Assembly: GCF_032193805.1 (NCBI RefSeq)
Contig: NZ_JAVBIK010000001.1
Coordinates: forward strand, 3,663,181-3,727,180
Length of the DNA stretch: 64,000 nucleotides
Origin: Rhodoferax potami
Lineage (GTDB): Bacteria > Pseudomonadota > Gammaproteobacteria > Burkholderiales > Burkholderiaceae_C
Direction of reading: 5' to 3'
Numbering within the stretch: the stretch's first letter is position 1; each line of letters opens with the position of its first letter. Both the position numbers and the translations under genes were made by a program. Under the pieces are notes generated by a model, which ran no database searches, was not told the DNA's origin, and saw only the letters and a list, made by a program, of their open reading frames with translations. Below, piece by piece: positions 8,066 to 16,102 of this stretch.

Positions 8066-8451
8066 GCCGCTTCGCCTTCACGGGCAAAGTGGGGCTTTAC
8101 TGTGACCGCATCGCCTTGGTAGAAGCCGCGATATCGGTCGAACTGGCGTTGTGCAAAGTCGATGTTCTGGTCAGCGCGCAGCACGGCTACGTCGAAGCCG
8201 GTGCGCTCCATTTGCACCAGTTGGTCGATCAGCACGTCGCCGGTAGCGCGCAGCTCGCCGGTAAAGCCCATGCGGCGGCGCAGCAAAAAGGCCTGGCTGT
8301 ACGCGCGGCCGTCGGTGAACTTGGGAAAGTTCAGGTCGATGCGGGTGACGCCCGCAAGGTCCAGCGCACGGGGGTCTTCGGTGTTTGCCAGTTTAATAAC
8401 GTTCTGGCCTTCAGCGCCCGTGGAGTGTGCGGAAGCAGCTATCAATTTCAT
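8062..8451 (-). CDS. DUF934 family protein of the sulfite-reductase operon
   Basis: The 129-aa protein belongs to DUF934 (COG3749), typically found next to cysI and cysH in proteobacteria. The conserved part reads ALDLAGVTRIDLNFPKFTDGRAYSQAFLLRRRMGFTGELRATGDVLIDQLVQMERTGFD. A helper role in sulfite reduction is inferred from gene neighbourhood only; biochemical function is not established to my knowledge. The start codon and the first ~17 residues lie inside a copy of the dispersed repeat at 8401-8450, so the AHSTG pentapeptide also occurs in the CysN leader. It is coupled to cysH by a four-base overlap. Confidence 0.88.
   Translation of the reverse strand: MKLIAASAHSTGAEGQNVIKLANTEDPRALDLAGVTRIDLNFPKFTDGRAYSQAFLLRRRMGFTGELRATGDVLIDQLVQMERTGFDVAVLRADQNIDFAQRQFDRYRGFYQGDAVTVKPHFAREGEAA
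8401..8450. repeat. Dispersed ~50-bp repeat, copy at the DUF934 start
   Basis: Read on the minus strand it begins just inside the ATG with AAATTGATAGCTGCTTCCGC, continues ACACTCCACGGGCGCTGAAG and ends GCCAGAAC. The order of modules equals the copy in cysN. It contributes the N-terminus of the DUF934 protein. Confidence 0.8.
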
Positions 8452-8490
8452 AGTGTTTTCTTTCTTTCGGCGTCCGGGGCTTCAGGCTTC

Positions 8491-10299
8491 TTAAGCGTCT
8501 TTGGCGTAGCCATCTTTTTTGGGCAGGGCGTGCAGGTCTTCGTGCTTGTCAGCCAAGCGGGCGCTGTTAGCAGCCGCCTTGAAGGGGTCCATGCCTACGC
8601 GTTTGAAACAGTCGATAAAGGTCTCGCTGCCCGCGCGGTGTTGGCGGAAGGTGTCGAGCACGGCCTCAATCACACCGGGCACTTCGAGCGCGCCGAATGA
8701 GGGGCCCACCACCTTGCCGGGGACGGCTTCGCCGCTCAGTGCCGAGCCGTCGGAGCCGCCCAGGGACACCTGGTACCACTCCTTGCCGTCCTTATCCACG
8801 CCCAGAATGCCGATGTGGCCGCTGTGGTGGTGGCCGCAGGAGTTGATGCAACCGCTGATGTGCAGGTCGATCTCGCCCAGGTCGTGCAGTTCGTCCATGT
8901 CTTGGTAGCGCTCGGTGATTTGGGCGGCAATCGGGATGGAACGGGCATTGGCCAGCGCGCAGAAATCGCCGCCGGGGCAGGCAATCATGTCGGTCAGCAG
9001 GCGCACATTGCTGCGGGCCAAACCGGCGTGGCTGGCAGCCACCCACAGGGCGGGCAGGTCTTCGGCGCGCACCCAGGGCAAGAGCAGGTTCTGGTCGTGC
9101 GTCACGCGCACTTCACCGGCGCTGAATTCATCGGCCAAAGCGGCAGCGGTATCTAGCTGGTCGGCATCCGCATCGCCGGGGGCTTGACCCAGACGCTTGT
9201 ACGACAGGGTGACTGCGCGCAGTGCAGGGTTCTTGTGCGGGGCCACGTTTTGCTGCAACCAGCGCTCGTAGTCCTTCTGGCGCTCAGGTGGAATTGCTAC
9301 AGTTTTAGTAGCTGCTGGCGCACGCTCTGTAAGGGCTGGAGGCACAAAACTTGCTGTAACGCGGTCCAGCTCGGCTTGGCTGATGGTGTGGGGCGCACCG
9401 TCGCGGGTGATGATTTGCTCGTACTCGGCTTCCACCTCGTCGATGTAGCGCTGGCCTTCGGCCTTGACCAAAATCTTTATACGGGCCTTGTACAGGTTGT
9501 CGCGGCGGCCCCAGCGGTTGTACACGCGCACCACCGCCTCCAGGTAATTCATGATCTGGTTCCAGGGCAGGAAGGCGCGGATCTCGGTGCTGATAACCGG
9601 GGTGCGGCCCATGCCGCCGCCCACAAACACGCGGAAGCCCAGTTCGCCCGCATCGTTCTTGATCAGGTGCAGGCCCACGTCGTGCCAGCGCACGGCGGCG
9701 CGGTCTTCGGTGGCGCCGGTGATGGCGATCTTGAACTTGCGGGGCAGGAAGGCGAACTCAGGGTGCAGCGTGCTCCATTGGCGCATGATTTCGGCAAACG
9801 GGCGGGGGTCGGCAATCTCATCCACCGCCACACCGGCCAGCTCGTCGCTGGTGATGTTGCGGATGCAGTTGCCGCTGGTCTGGATGCCGTGCATGTTCAC
9901 GGTGGCCAGCAGGTCCATCACGTCGGCGCTCTTGGCCAGCGGAATCCAGTTGAACTGCACGTTCTGGCGGGTGGTGAAGTGGCCGTAGCCCACGGGCAGG
10001 TGGGTGGTGCCCCAGGTGGCCTGGGTGCCGATGGCCTTGTCAAACACCTCTTTGCTCGGGTGGTCGTATTCGCGGGCAATGCGGGCCAGCACGCGCAACT
10101 GCGCGCTGGAGAGCTCGCCGTAGGGCACGGCTACGCGCAGCATGGGCGCGTAGCGCTGGATGTACCAGCCGTTTTGCAAGCGCAGGGGGCGGAACTCTTC
10201 GTCGCTCAAGGTGCCGGCTTGGTTGCGTTCCAGTTGGTCGCGGTGCTGGGCCGCGCGGGCGCGGATGAACTGGCGGTCAAATTCGGTGTATTGGTACAT
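8491..10299 (-). CDS. cysI: Sulfite reductase hemoprotein (CysI / nitrite-sulfite reductase family)
   Basis: The 602-aa siroheme/[4Fe-4S] enzyme performs the six-electron reduction of sulfite to sulfide. It has the duplicated ferredoxin-like and catalytic fold of the nitrite/sulfite reductase family. The cluster/siroheme ligand motif is split as CPGGDFC (C-x5-C) and CINSC (C-x3-C), followed by GHHHSGHIGILG. It lies between tauE (19-bp gap) and DUF934 in the cys operon, which supports sulfite over nitrite as substrate. A linker around ERAPAATKTVAIPP is encoded by a copy of the dispersed repeat (9291-9350), placed between the two halves. No flavoprotein subunit (cysJ) is in the window, so electrons may come from ferredoxin or another reductase. 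Confidence 0.92.
   Translation of the reverse strand: MYQYTEFDRQFIRARAAQHRDQLERNQAGTLSDEEFRPLRLQNGWYIQRYAPMLRVAVPYGELSSAQLRVLARIAREYDHPSKEVFDKAIGTQATWGTTHLPVGYGHFTTRQNVQFNWIPLAKSADVMDLLATVNMHGIQTSGNCIRNITSDELAGVAVDEIADPRPFAEIMRQWSTLHPEFAFLPRKFKIAITGATEDRAAVRWHDVGLHLIKNDAGELGFRVFVGGGMGRTPVISTEIRAFLPWNQIMNYLEAVVRVYNRWGRRDNLYKARIKILVKAEGQRYIDEVEAEYEQIITRDGAPHTISQAELDRVTASFVPPALTERAPAATKTVAIPPERQKDYERWLQQNVAPHKNPALRAVTLSYKRLGQAPGDADADQLDTAAALADEFSAGEVRVTHDQNLLLPWVRAEDLPALWVAASHAGLARSNVRLLTDMIACPGGDFCALANARSIPIAAQITERYQDMDELHDLGEIDLHISGCINSCGHHHSGHIGILGVDKDGKEWYQVSLGGSDGSALSGEAVPGKVVGPSFGALEVPGVIEAVLDTFRQHRAGSETFIDCFKRVGMDPFKAAANSARLADKHEDLHALPKKDGYAKDA
9291..9350. repeat. Dispersed ~60-bp repeat inside cysI
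   Basis: The plus strand reads GAATTGCTACAGTTTTAGTA, then GCTGCTGGCGCACGCT, GTAAGGGCTGGAGG and CACAAAAC. It has the same module order as the other copies (GCTAC-n-GTAGCTGC, CGCAC, GGGCTGGAGGC, CAAAA). It stays in frame within cysI and encodes linker residues (RAPAATKTVAIPP). Confidence 0.75.
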
Positions 10300-10318
10300 A
10301 GACGTGGTGCAGCAAAGA

Positions 10319-11110
10319 TCAGAGAGCGATGAGTTTCAAACCGGCATAAGCCAGCAGCAGGGACAACAGAGAGCGGATCACCCGCTCCGGGGTTTTGAAC
10401 ATCAGGTGCGAGCCCACCCAGATACCTGGGAGCGAGCCTGCCAGCAACTTGGCCAACAGAGGCCAATCCACTGAGCCGAGGGACGCGTGGCCCATGCCGG
10501 CCACCAAGGTCAGAGGCACTGCATAGGCAATGTCCGCCGCCACAATGCGGGGCAGGGGCAACAAGGGGTACAACAGCATCAACACCGTGACGCCGATGGC
10601 TCCCGCGCCGACGGAGGTGAGTGTAACCAGCGTGCCAATGAGGGCGCCGAACAACAGCGGCAGACTCCAATGGCGCGGGCGAGCAGCAGCCGCTTCATGG
10701 CCAGCTGCAATGGACTTGGGGCCTGACTTGCCGCGCACGGCCTTAAAGAGGGTGGCTGCGGCAGTCAGCAACAGGGCCACGCCCAAGGTGCTGGTCATGA
10801 TCTTTTGTACTTCTCCGCTGGTGGCGCCCAGTTGGTGCAGCACGTAAAGCGTTGCCAGTGCCGCAGGGATGCTGCCGGCCGACAAATTGAGAACTACCGG
10901 CCAGTCGATATGGCCGGAGCGTGCCAGTTTGACGGTGCCGCCCATTTTGGTGAAAGCGGCAAACAGCAGGTCGGTACCGACCGCCATGTAAGGCTTGACC
11001 CCAAAGAAGAAAATCAGGATGGGCGTCATCAACGAGCCGCCGCCCACACCCGTCAGGCCCACGATCGTGCCCACAAAAAAGCCCGCCAGTACAAACGCCA
11101 AATCATGCAT
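10319..11110 (-). CDS. Sulfite exporter TauE/SafE family membrane protein
   Basis: The 263-aa inner-membrane protein has about eight hydrophobic helices arranged as two similar halves. The family loop FVGTIVGLTGVGGGSLMTPIL appears near the N-terminus and is repeated as LVTLTSVGAGAIGVTVLML in the second half. TauE/SafE members carry sulfite, sulfonates or related anions across the membrane. It is the first gene of the operon that reduces sulfate to sulfide, so a role in sulfite or sulfate handling is likely, but the direction of transport is not shown by the sequence. Confidence 0.88.
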   Translation of the reverse strand: MHDLAFVLAGFFVGTIVGLTGVGGGSLMTPILIFFFGVKPYMAVGTDLLFAAFTKMGGTVKLARSGHIDWPVVLNLSAGSIPAALATLYVLHQLGATSGEVQKIMTSTLGVALLLTAAATLFKAVRGKSGPKSIAAGHEAAAARPRHWSLPLLFGALIGTLVTLTSVGAGAIGVTVLMLLYPLLPLPRIVAADIAYAVPLTLVAGMGHASLGSVDWPLLAKLLAGSLPGIWVGSHLMFKTPERVIRSLLSLLLAYAGLKLIAL

Positions 11111-11377
11111 GGCGGCGACTGTAGGCGGGCCGGCTTAGATTGAAAACTACTTTTTAGCTATGGGGGTATGAGGTCTGGTTATATGGAGGCCGCAGGGATC
11201 GATGGGAAACGGATTCAGCAATGCTAGCTTTCGACCCAAAACGGAAATCAGTCGGTTCATACTGATTGCTTGATAGCAGTCATTCTCCTCCGGCCCATTA
11301 TGGTGGATCGATTGACGGCCGGTATGGGGCGGAATTGGTAGCAGAACAAGTTGACTCTGGGCTCTCTTGGACTTCTC
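11111..11377. promoter_or_regulatory. Intergenic region with the likely cys-operon promoter
   Basis: The region upstream of tauE should carry the operon promoter. The AT-rich block at 11140-11165 (CTAAAAAGTAGTTTTCAATC on the minus strand) is the most promoter-like part, and a CysB site is expected but I cannot define one. A 7-bp inverted repeat AATCAGT/ACTGATT lies at 11246-11252 and 11261-11267. No convincing gene is seen. Confidence 0.35.
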
Positions 11378-11704
11378 TTATGCGCCTGGTCCGAAGACTG
11401 CCCAGACAGCGGTATCTGACGTGTGGTTCACGAAGCAGTGTGACTCACCCTTGGCGGCAAATAGCAGATCACCAGTCGAAAACCCAACACGCACCGTCCC
11501 GCGCACGAACTCACCTTGTCCGGTCACGACAACATAGACCTCGTCGCGATCATGCGGGGATTGTGGATCCGGATTCGGTGGACGGTACCAACGCGCTTCA
11601 AGACCAGAGGTGTTCAGCACCTGTTTGCTCAATCGGCCATCTGGCACCGGAAGCGCGTCGCCCTGAGCAGTGGTCACGCGAGTGGGAATAGGCGGAGTGT
11701 TCAT
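11378..11704 (-). CDS. Cupin-domain protein
   Basis: This 108-aa single-domain beta-barrel protein has the cupin motif 1 region PHDRDEVYVVVTGQGEF and a motif 2 region GDLLFAAKGESHCFVNHT, with histidines and a glutamate in the usual metal-binding places. The substrate is unknown; small cupins can be isomerases, dioxygenases or sugar-binding proteins. The start at 11704 overlaps the stop of the upstream GNAT gene (ATGA), so the two are translationally coupled. The open frame continues upstream, but there it is a shadow of the GNAT gene. Confidence 0.8.
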   Translation of the reverse strand: MNTPPIPTRVTTAQGDALPVPDGRLSKQVLNTSGLEARWYRPPNPDPQSPHDRDEVYVVVTGQGEFVRGTVRVGFSTGDLLFAAKGESHCFVNHTSDTAVWAVFGPGA

Positions 11705-12138
11705 ACTAGCTTTCGGTATTGGACAAAGCCGCTCTTGTCGGCGATCTTGTCGTAGAGGTGCATGGCATCGGTGTTGGTCTCGTGCGTAAGCCAATGCACG
11801 CGACTCGCTCCTTTCACCCTGGCTGCGGCATAAACATAATCAATCAGAGCCCGTCCCACGCCCTTACCACGCAGTTCTGGCGAAGCAAACAGGTCTTGTA
11901 GGTATACGTAATCTCCCGCTGTCCAGCAACTACGGTGAAAGATGTAATGGACCATGCCGACCAGCACACCGTCTTGCTCGGCCACGGCGCAGTGCATGGG
12001 CTCTGCGGGATCGAGGAAACGGGCCCAAGTTGTCTGAGTCACAGCCTCAGTGAGGCTCGTCTTGTAAAAGGTTTGGTAACCCTGCCACAAGGGTAGCCAC
12101 TGCGCATAGTCTTTTTCTGTTGCAATACGGATGTTCAT
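11701..12138 (-). CDS. GNAT family N-acetyltransferase
   Basis: The 145-aa single-domain GNAT protein has the acetyl-CoA pyrophosphate-binding motif A in LFASPELRGKGVGRALIDYVY, and a C-terminal HWLTHETNTDAMHLYDKIADKSGFVQY segment typical of the family. The amine substrate is unknown. It begins MNIRIATEKDYAQWLPLWQGY and precedes the cupin gene with a four-base overlap. A second, larger GNAT gene lies immediately upstream on the same strand (30-bp gap). Confidence 0.87.
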   Translation of the reverse strand: MNIRIATEKDYAQWLPLWQGYQTFYKTSLTEAVTQTTWARFLDPAEPMHCAVAEQDGVLVGMVHYIFHRSCWTAGDYVYLQDLFASPELRGKGVGRALIDYVYAAARVKGASRVHWLTHETNTDAMHLYDKIADKSGFVQYRKLV

Positions 12139-12168
12139 GGCTTTTTGCTCAGATTAGGTCTAGTGGAC

Positions 12169-12918
12169 TTACTGCCGTGCTGTCGGAAGGCCAGTGGGAA
12201 TGCGAGATACCAGCCTCTGGCGGATGTCTACCAATGACATGCATTGCGTGCCATCCGGCTCAAAATTGTCTTCCGAGAGCCAGGTTTCCAATGCGGCTTT
12301 GATGACGGGCCACTCACTATCAATGATGGAGAACCACGCCGTGTCGCGTGAACGGCTCTTGTAGATCACTGCTTGACGGAAGATTCCCTCAAACGTGAAA
12401 CCGAGACGCAGTGCTGCGCTGCGCGAAGGTGCGTTGAAGCTGTCGCACTTCCACTCAAATCGGCGGTAGCCGAGTGTCTCGAACACATGCTTCATCAACA
12501 TGTATTGCACTTCAGTGGCGGCTGGAGTCCGTTGCAACAGGGGCGAGTAATAGACGTTGCCAACTTCCACCACGCCAGAGTTTGGATCGACACGCATCAA
12601 GGTGAGGTAACCCACGGCAGTCTGGGTCTTACTGTCAACGATGGCAAAGAACAGAGGGTCTCGGCTTGTTTGTATGGATTCCAGATATGCCATTAGAGCC
12701 CCCATTGTGGCGAAGGGCTCACTGAAGAGGTACGTCCAGTCGCGATCATCAGGAGCGGTCGAGAGGGCGGCAAACAGATCGGGACCATGGCGTTTGGCGT
12801 TGATAGGCTCAAGGCGGCAGAACTGCCCTTGCAGTGTGGTGGGTGTTGGTGCCTGACGGGGCGTCCATTGGAGTATTGGATCACCGATCGACTGGTTGAA
12901 TTCATTGAGGCGTGGCAT
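12169..12918 (-). CDS. GNAT family acetyltransferase, RimJ/RimL-like
   Basis: The 249-aa protein starts at the ATG at 12918 (MPRLNEFNQSIGDPILQW). Its core has GQFCRLEPINAKRHGPDLFAAL and AVGYLTLMRVDPNSGVVEVGNVYYSPLLQRTPAATEVQYMLMKHVFETLGYRRFEWKCDSFNAPSRSAALRLGFTFEG. This is the pattern of acetyltransferases resembling ribosomal-protein N-acetyltransferases. The real substrate is unknown. It is divergently transcribed from a MocR-type regulator across a 99-bp gap holding a direct repeat, so it and the downstream GNAT and cupin genes are the likely regulatory targets. Confidence 0.85.
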   Translation of the reverse strand: MPRLNEFNQSIGDPILQWTPRQAPTPTTLQGQFCRLEPINAKRHGPDLFAALSTAPDDRDWTYLFSEPFATMGALMAYLESIQTSRDPLFFAIVDSKTQTAVGYLTLMRVDPNSGVVEVGNVYYSPLLQRTPAATEVQYMLMKHVFETLGYRRFEWKCDSFNAPSRSAALRLGFTFEGIFRQAVIYKSRSRDTAWFSIIDSEWPVIKAALETWLSEDNFEPDGTQCMSLVDIRQRLVSRIPTGLPTARQ

Positions 12919-12980
12919 GCTTTGGAAACTCTTGCGGAAGTGAGAAGAGCACACTGTAGGCACATCATGGTCTGATATAA

Positions 12981-13011
12981 AGTGCCAGTAGCAATGATTC
13001 TTATAGTGCCA
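12981..13011. promoter_or_regulatory. Direct repeat AGTGCCA, candidate MocR operator
   Basis: AGTGCCA occurs at 12981-12987 and again at 13005-13011, 24 bp apart start to start, each preceded by TATA-like sequence. The pair lies in the gap between the divergent GNAT gene and the MocR gene. MocR/GabR/PdxR regulators commonly bind direct repeats in such gaps; assignment here is inferred. Confidence 0.5.
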
Positions 13012-13017
13012 CGAACC

Positions 13018-14511
13018 ATGAACTCTCAGCCTTCGCTGTTGGAAGCGCCGCTCGACAAAAGCAGCACAGATCCTTTGCAGCGACAACTATGTGCTCGCAT
13101 CAAGAGTGCCATTGTGGACGGGCGCCTACCTGCGGGTGTGCGCTTGCCGGCCACGCGGGTCCTCGCACAAACTCTAGCCATATCTCGCAATACTGTCAGC
13201 ATTGCATATGAACAGTTACTGGCTGAAGGCTATGTGTTGTCCGATCGCCAAGGCACGGTAGTTGCTACGCTACGCCCTTCTGTGTTCCCACACGCGCGTC
13301 GTCATCACCTGCCCCGCAGCGAGGCCCTACTTTCACATCCAAATCTGGCCGATCGTCTAAAGAGCCTGCGCCCCACAGCATCAGTGCCGGCCGACTTGAC
13401 CGCCTTCCGCCCGGGCGTGCCTGCACTCAATCAGTTTCCGCTGGCGCAATGGCGCAAGGCTTTGGACAACGTCACTCGCACTGACACACCCTACATGCTC
13501 AATTACGGTGACCCGTTGGGGCAAAGTGCACTGCGCTCTGCGATTGCCGAACATTTGGCGCTTACTCGGGGCGTGCACTGTGAAGCAGCCCAGGTGGTCA
13601 TAACCGAAGGAGCGCAAGAAGCACTGGCGTTGTGCGTGCGCTTGCTTACCAATCCGGGTGACACGGTTTGGATGGAGGACCCGGGCTATCGGGGTGCTAA
13701 GTCCGCTTTCTACGCTGGTGATGTTCGCGTACGTCCCATGCGACTGGACACTGAGGGCTTGCAGTTCACCAGCAGTGACTGGCGCAATCACACGCCGCGG
13801 GTGGTCTACACAACGCCATCGCATCAATACCCTCTGGGCAACGTGATGTCGGTGGCGCGCAGACTTGCGCTGATAGCAGCAGCGCAAGCGCACAACGCAT
13901 GGATTATTGAAGACGACTACGACAGCGAGTTTCGGTTGGAGGGCGCACCCATAGGTGCCATGCAAGGTCTGGTGGATGACGCCCCAGTGCTATACGTGGG
14001 CACGTTTTCGAAAACTATGTTCCCCGCCTTGCGCTTAGGATTCTTGGTCTTACCCACGCGATTGCTCGCAAGGTTGGAATCGCCTTTGCGCGAACTGCTT
14101 CGCGGTGGCCACAACCACGAACAGTTAGCGATGGCGCAGTTCATCACATCCGGCCAATTTGCGCGCCATCTGGCCCGCATGCGCCGCTTGTACAGAGAGC
14201 GCCAGCAAGTCCTTCGGCATGCGCTTACACAACACTTGAGTGTGCCGCACAGTCTAGAGGGAGGGCGTTGCGGATTGCATCTTTGCGTACGATTTGATGC
14301 GAAGTACCCTGATACAGCTGTCGCAGAAGCCGCTCGGCGCTACGGTATGGCGCCGCAAGCTTTGTCTGCATTCGCGCTCTCAGCCACACCAGAAGACAAC
14401 GGGCTGGTTTTAGGTTACGGCAACACGCCGATTGAGACCATGGGCTCGTTGGTATCTTGCTTGCGACGAATACTTCACAGTGTCGAATTGAAGCCAAATT
14501 TCACTGGCTAG
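13018..14511 (+). CDS. MocR/PdxR-type PLP-dependent GntR regulator
   Basis: The 497-aa fusion has an N-terminal GntR-type winged helix (ARIKSAIVDGRLPAGVRLPATRVLAQTLAISRNTVSIAYEQLLAEGY) and a fold-type I aminotransferase-like domain. The PLP-binding lysine is predicted at K332 in GTFSKTMFPALRLGFL, and IIEDDYDSEFR supplies the conserved aspartate. Such regulators sense amino compounds or vitamin B6 through PLP. The ATG at 13018 fits the family N-terminus better than an upstream in-frame start at 12982, although no clear SD is seen. The C-terminus overlaps the convergent SDR gene by 11 bases. Confidence 0.9.
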   Translation: MNSQPSLLEAPLDKSSTDPLQRQLCARIKSAIVDGRLPAGVRLPATRVLAQTLAISRNTVSIAYEQLLAEGYVLSDRQGTVVATLRPSVFPHARRHHLPRSEALLSHPNLADRLKSLRPTASVPADLTAFRPGVPALNQFPLAQWRKALDNVTRTDTPYMLNYGDPLGQSALRSAIAEHLALTRGVHCEAAQVVITEGAQEALALCVRLLTNPGDTVWMEDPGYRGAKSAFYAGDVRVRPMRLDTEGLQFTSSDWRNHTPRVVYTTPSHQYPLGNVMSVARRLALIAAAQAHNAWIIEDDYDSEFRLEGAPIGAMQGLVDDAPVLYVGTFSKTMFPALRLGFLVLPTRLLARLESPLRELLRGGHNHEQLAMAQFITSGQFARHLARMRRLYRERQQVLRHALTQHLSVPHSLEGGRCGLHLCVRFDAKYPDTAVAEAARRYGMAPQALSAFALSATPEDNGLVLGYGNTPIETMGSLVSCLRRILHSVELKPNFTG

Positions 14512-15181
14512 AAGCACGCAACCACACGGGAATTGAGCCGTCATCGTCCTCAAACACGTCCCAGATGCTGCCGTGCGGGGCCGATTTCGCAGCGGCCATC
14601 AACGTCTTCGCGAGTTCGCGCCGGGCAATGGTTCGCTTCATGTCTAGACGGTGCGTCGCCGGGGTGACTGCGATTGCTCGTGCCTGACCCGTGGTGTCAT
14701 CCGCGTTGACCAGCCTTGCCGCTCTCACGATGACGTAAGGCAGTCCACTTTGAGCCAGCGCGGCTTCGCGATCCACCACGTTTTTCTGCATTCCTCGCTT
14801 GGCAAGGTTGAGCAAATGCCAGACCCATGAAGGCTTGTCCGGTCCAATGACGGACAGCAGCACGATCTTGGGATGTTTGGTGTGTTTTTTGGCTGCATGG
14901 ATTGAATTCATGAATCCGTCGAACATCAAGGATCGAACTTCCTGCCGGGATGCAAACCGTTTGTGAATGTCCGCCGTAAAGAAGACAGCATCGAAGTCTC
15001 CATCCAACGCTCGTGCTATGGCATTTGGTTCGGTCACATCGGCGCTGTACGGCTCGATCAATTCTGTTGCGGGTAGCGGCCGCCGAGAGATTGCTCGAAC
15101 GTGCTGCCCACTGCTAGCAAGAAGGCGGACAATCTCCAGCCCAGTCCCACTGCTGGCGCCAATCACTGCAAATTTCTTCAT
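14501..15181 (-). CDS. NAD(P)-binding atypical SDR-type protein
   Basis: The 226-aa protein starts with MKKFAVIGASSGTGLEIVRLLASSGQHVRAISRRPLP, a Rossmann beta-alpha-beta unit with a GxxGxxG loop. It continues with the pattern of NAD(P)H-binding atypical short-chain dehydrogenases (VVDREAALAQSGLPYVIVRAARLVN). These proteins act as reductases, NAD(P)H sensors or flavin reductases; the substrate is not evident. The gene lies 36 bp downstream of the inositol-monophosphatase-like gene on the same strand, so both are likely under control of the divergent TetR regulator. Confidence 0.85.
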   Translation of the reverse strand: MKKFAVIGASSGTGLEIVRLLASSGQHVRAISRRPLPATELIEPYSADVTEPNAIARALDGDFDAVFFTADIHKRFASRQEVRSLMFDGFMNSIHAAKKHTKHPKIVLLSVIGPDKPSWVWHLLNLAKRGMQKNVVDREAALAQSGLPYVIVRAARLVNADDTTGQARAIAVTPATHRLDMKRTIARRELAKTLMAAAKSAPHGSIWDVFEDDDGSIPVWLRASSQ

Positions 15182-15217
15182 TGAGATGCCTTTGTATCGG
15201 TTAGTCTCTGGGAGTGC

Positions 15218-16030
15218 TTAGGCAACTTGCTGTAGTACTTTGACTGCAGCAGTGTGCAAACCTGGTGCGGCGGCAACAAAATCGGAGCTGGCCAGCGTCC
15301 ACGGCGCGCCATGCCAGTCCGTCACTACGCCACCGGCCTCGCGCACCAGAAGCGCTCCAGCTACCAGACCTGATAGAACGTTGCTGGATTGCCAAAAAGC
15401 GTCCAGACGTCCAGTCGCCACGTGCACCAGTTGCATGGTGGCGGGTACGGCCGTTTTGACCAATAAGGCCTGTTCCAGCATGGCTGCCATTGAACGGGCC
15501 AGACGAGCCCGTGTAGACGTATCTTCATCTGGTGTGGCTTGACCTGTGCTAACGAGCGCCGCTCGTAAATCTTGTTTGCAGGATGTTTGCAGTGGCTGGC
15601 CATTCAGAAAGGCTCCATGACCGCGCAGCGCGGTGTAGACCCTGAAGGTCAATGGCTCGTCCACCACCGTTAGTACGACTTCGTTATCACGCACCAAAGT
15701 GGCGGTCACACTCCAGTCGCCCATGCCATGGATGTGATTGACGTTGCCCTCCACCGGGTCCACTACCCACCATTCGCCAACCGGCAGAGGTCCTGTGGCT
15801 TTCTCATCCTCCAGCCAGTTGGCCTTGGGGCGGATCGCCTGCAGCAATTGACGCAAATGGCCTGTGGCCGCCTCGTCATTGGCATCGATCATCGCAAGCA
15901 GACTGGGCAAGTCTGCTGGGCGAGCACTGGTGTCAAAACGCTGGAGAAGGACCTGCCCCGTCTGGTGGACGGCTTGCGCCGTCTGCGCCAGCAGTAGAGT
16001 GTCTTCAGAATGGGAGAGAGGCTTGTTCAT
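15218..16030 (-). CDS. Inositol-monophosphatase-like protein with altered metal motifs
   Basis: The 270-aa protein belongs to the IMPase / FBPase / CysQ fold. The family's WVxDPxDGTxNFxHG motif reads WWVVDPVEGNVNHIHG (residues 88-102), with Glu in place of the second Asp and Asn for Thr. The usual GEE region is WLEDEK (72-77). The C-terminal WDxAAG motif appears as VLSGLVAG before ALLVREAGG, so the metal-binding Asp is missing. It may be a phosphatase subfamily with altered metal use, or a non-catalytic homologue. The start at 16030 has AAGGAC upstream. It is divergent from a TetR gene across a palindromic operator. Confidence 0.82.
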   Translation of the reverse strand: MNKPLSHSEDTLLLAQTAQAVHQTGQVLLQRFDTSARPADLPSLLAMIDANDEAATGHLRQLLQAIRPKANWLEDEKATGPLPVGEWWVVDPVEGNVNHIHGMGDWSVTATLVRDNEVVLTVVDEPLTFRVYTALRGHGAFLNGQPLQTSCKQDLRAALVSTGQATPDEDTSTRARLARSMAAMLEQALLVKTAVPATMQLVHVATGRLDAFWQSSNVLSGLVAGALLVREAGGVVTDWHGAPWTLASSDFVAAAPGLHTAAVKVLQQVA

Positions 16031-16061
16031 AAATTTGTCCTTGCGCTGTGATTGCGATACC

Positions 16062-16091
16062 TCAATAATATGAGCCATCGCTCATTATTGA
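16062..16091. promoter_or_regulatory. Palindrome, probable TetR operator
   Basis: TCAATAATATGAGC (16062-16075) and GCTCATTATTGA (16080-16091) form a near-perfect inverted repeat around CATC; one arm carries two extra bases. It lies between the divergent IMPase-like and TetR genes, the usual place for an autoregulatory TetR site. It also contains an ATG in frame with the TetR gene, which argues for the downstream start at 16103. Confidence 0.65.
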
Positions 16092-16102
16092 AACTCGCAT
16101 TC

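Noticed and set aside
11239..11377. Possible attC-like or integron cassette end after the cupin gene
   Set aside because: A short inverted repeat exists, but the conserved R/L box layout of attC sites was not found and no integrase is present.
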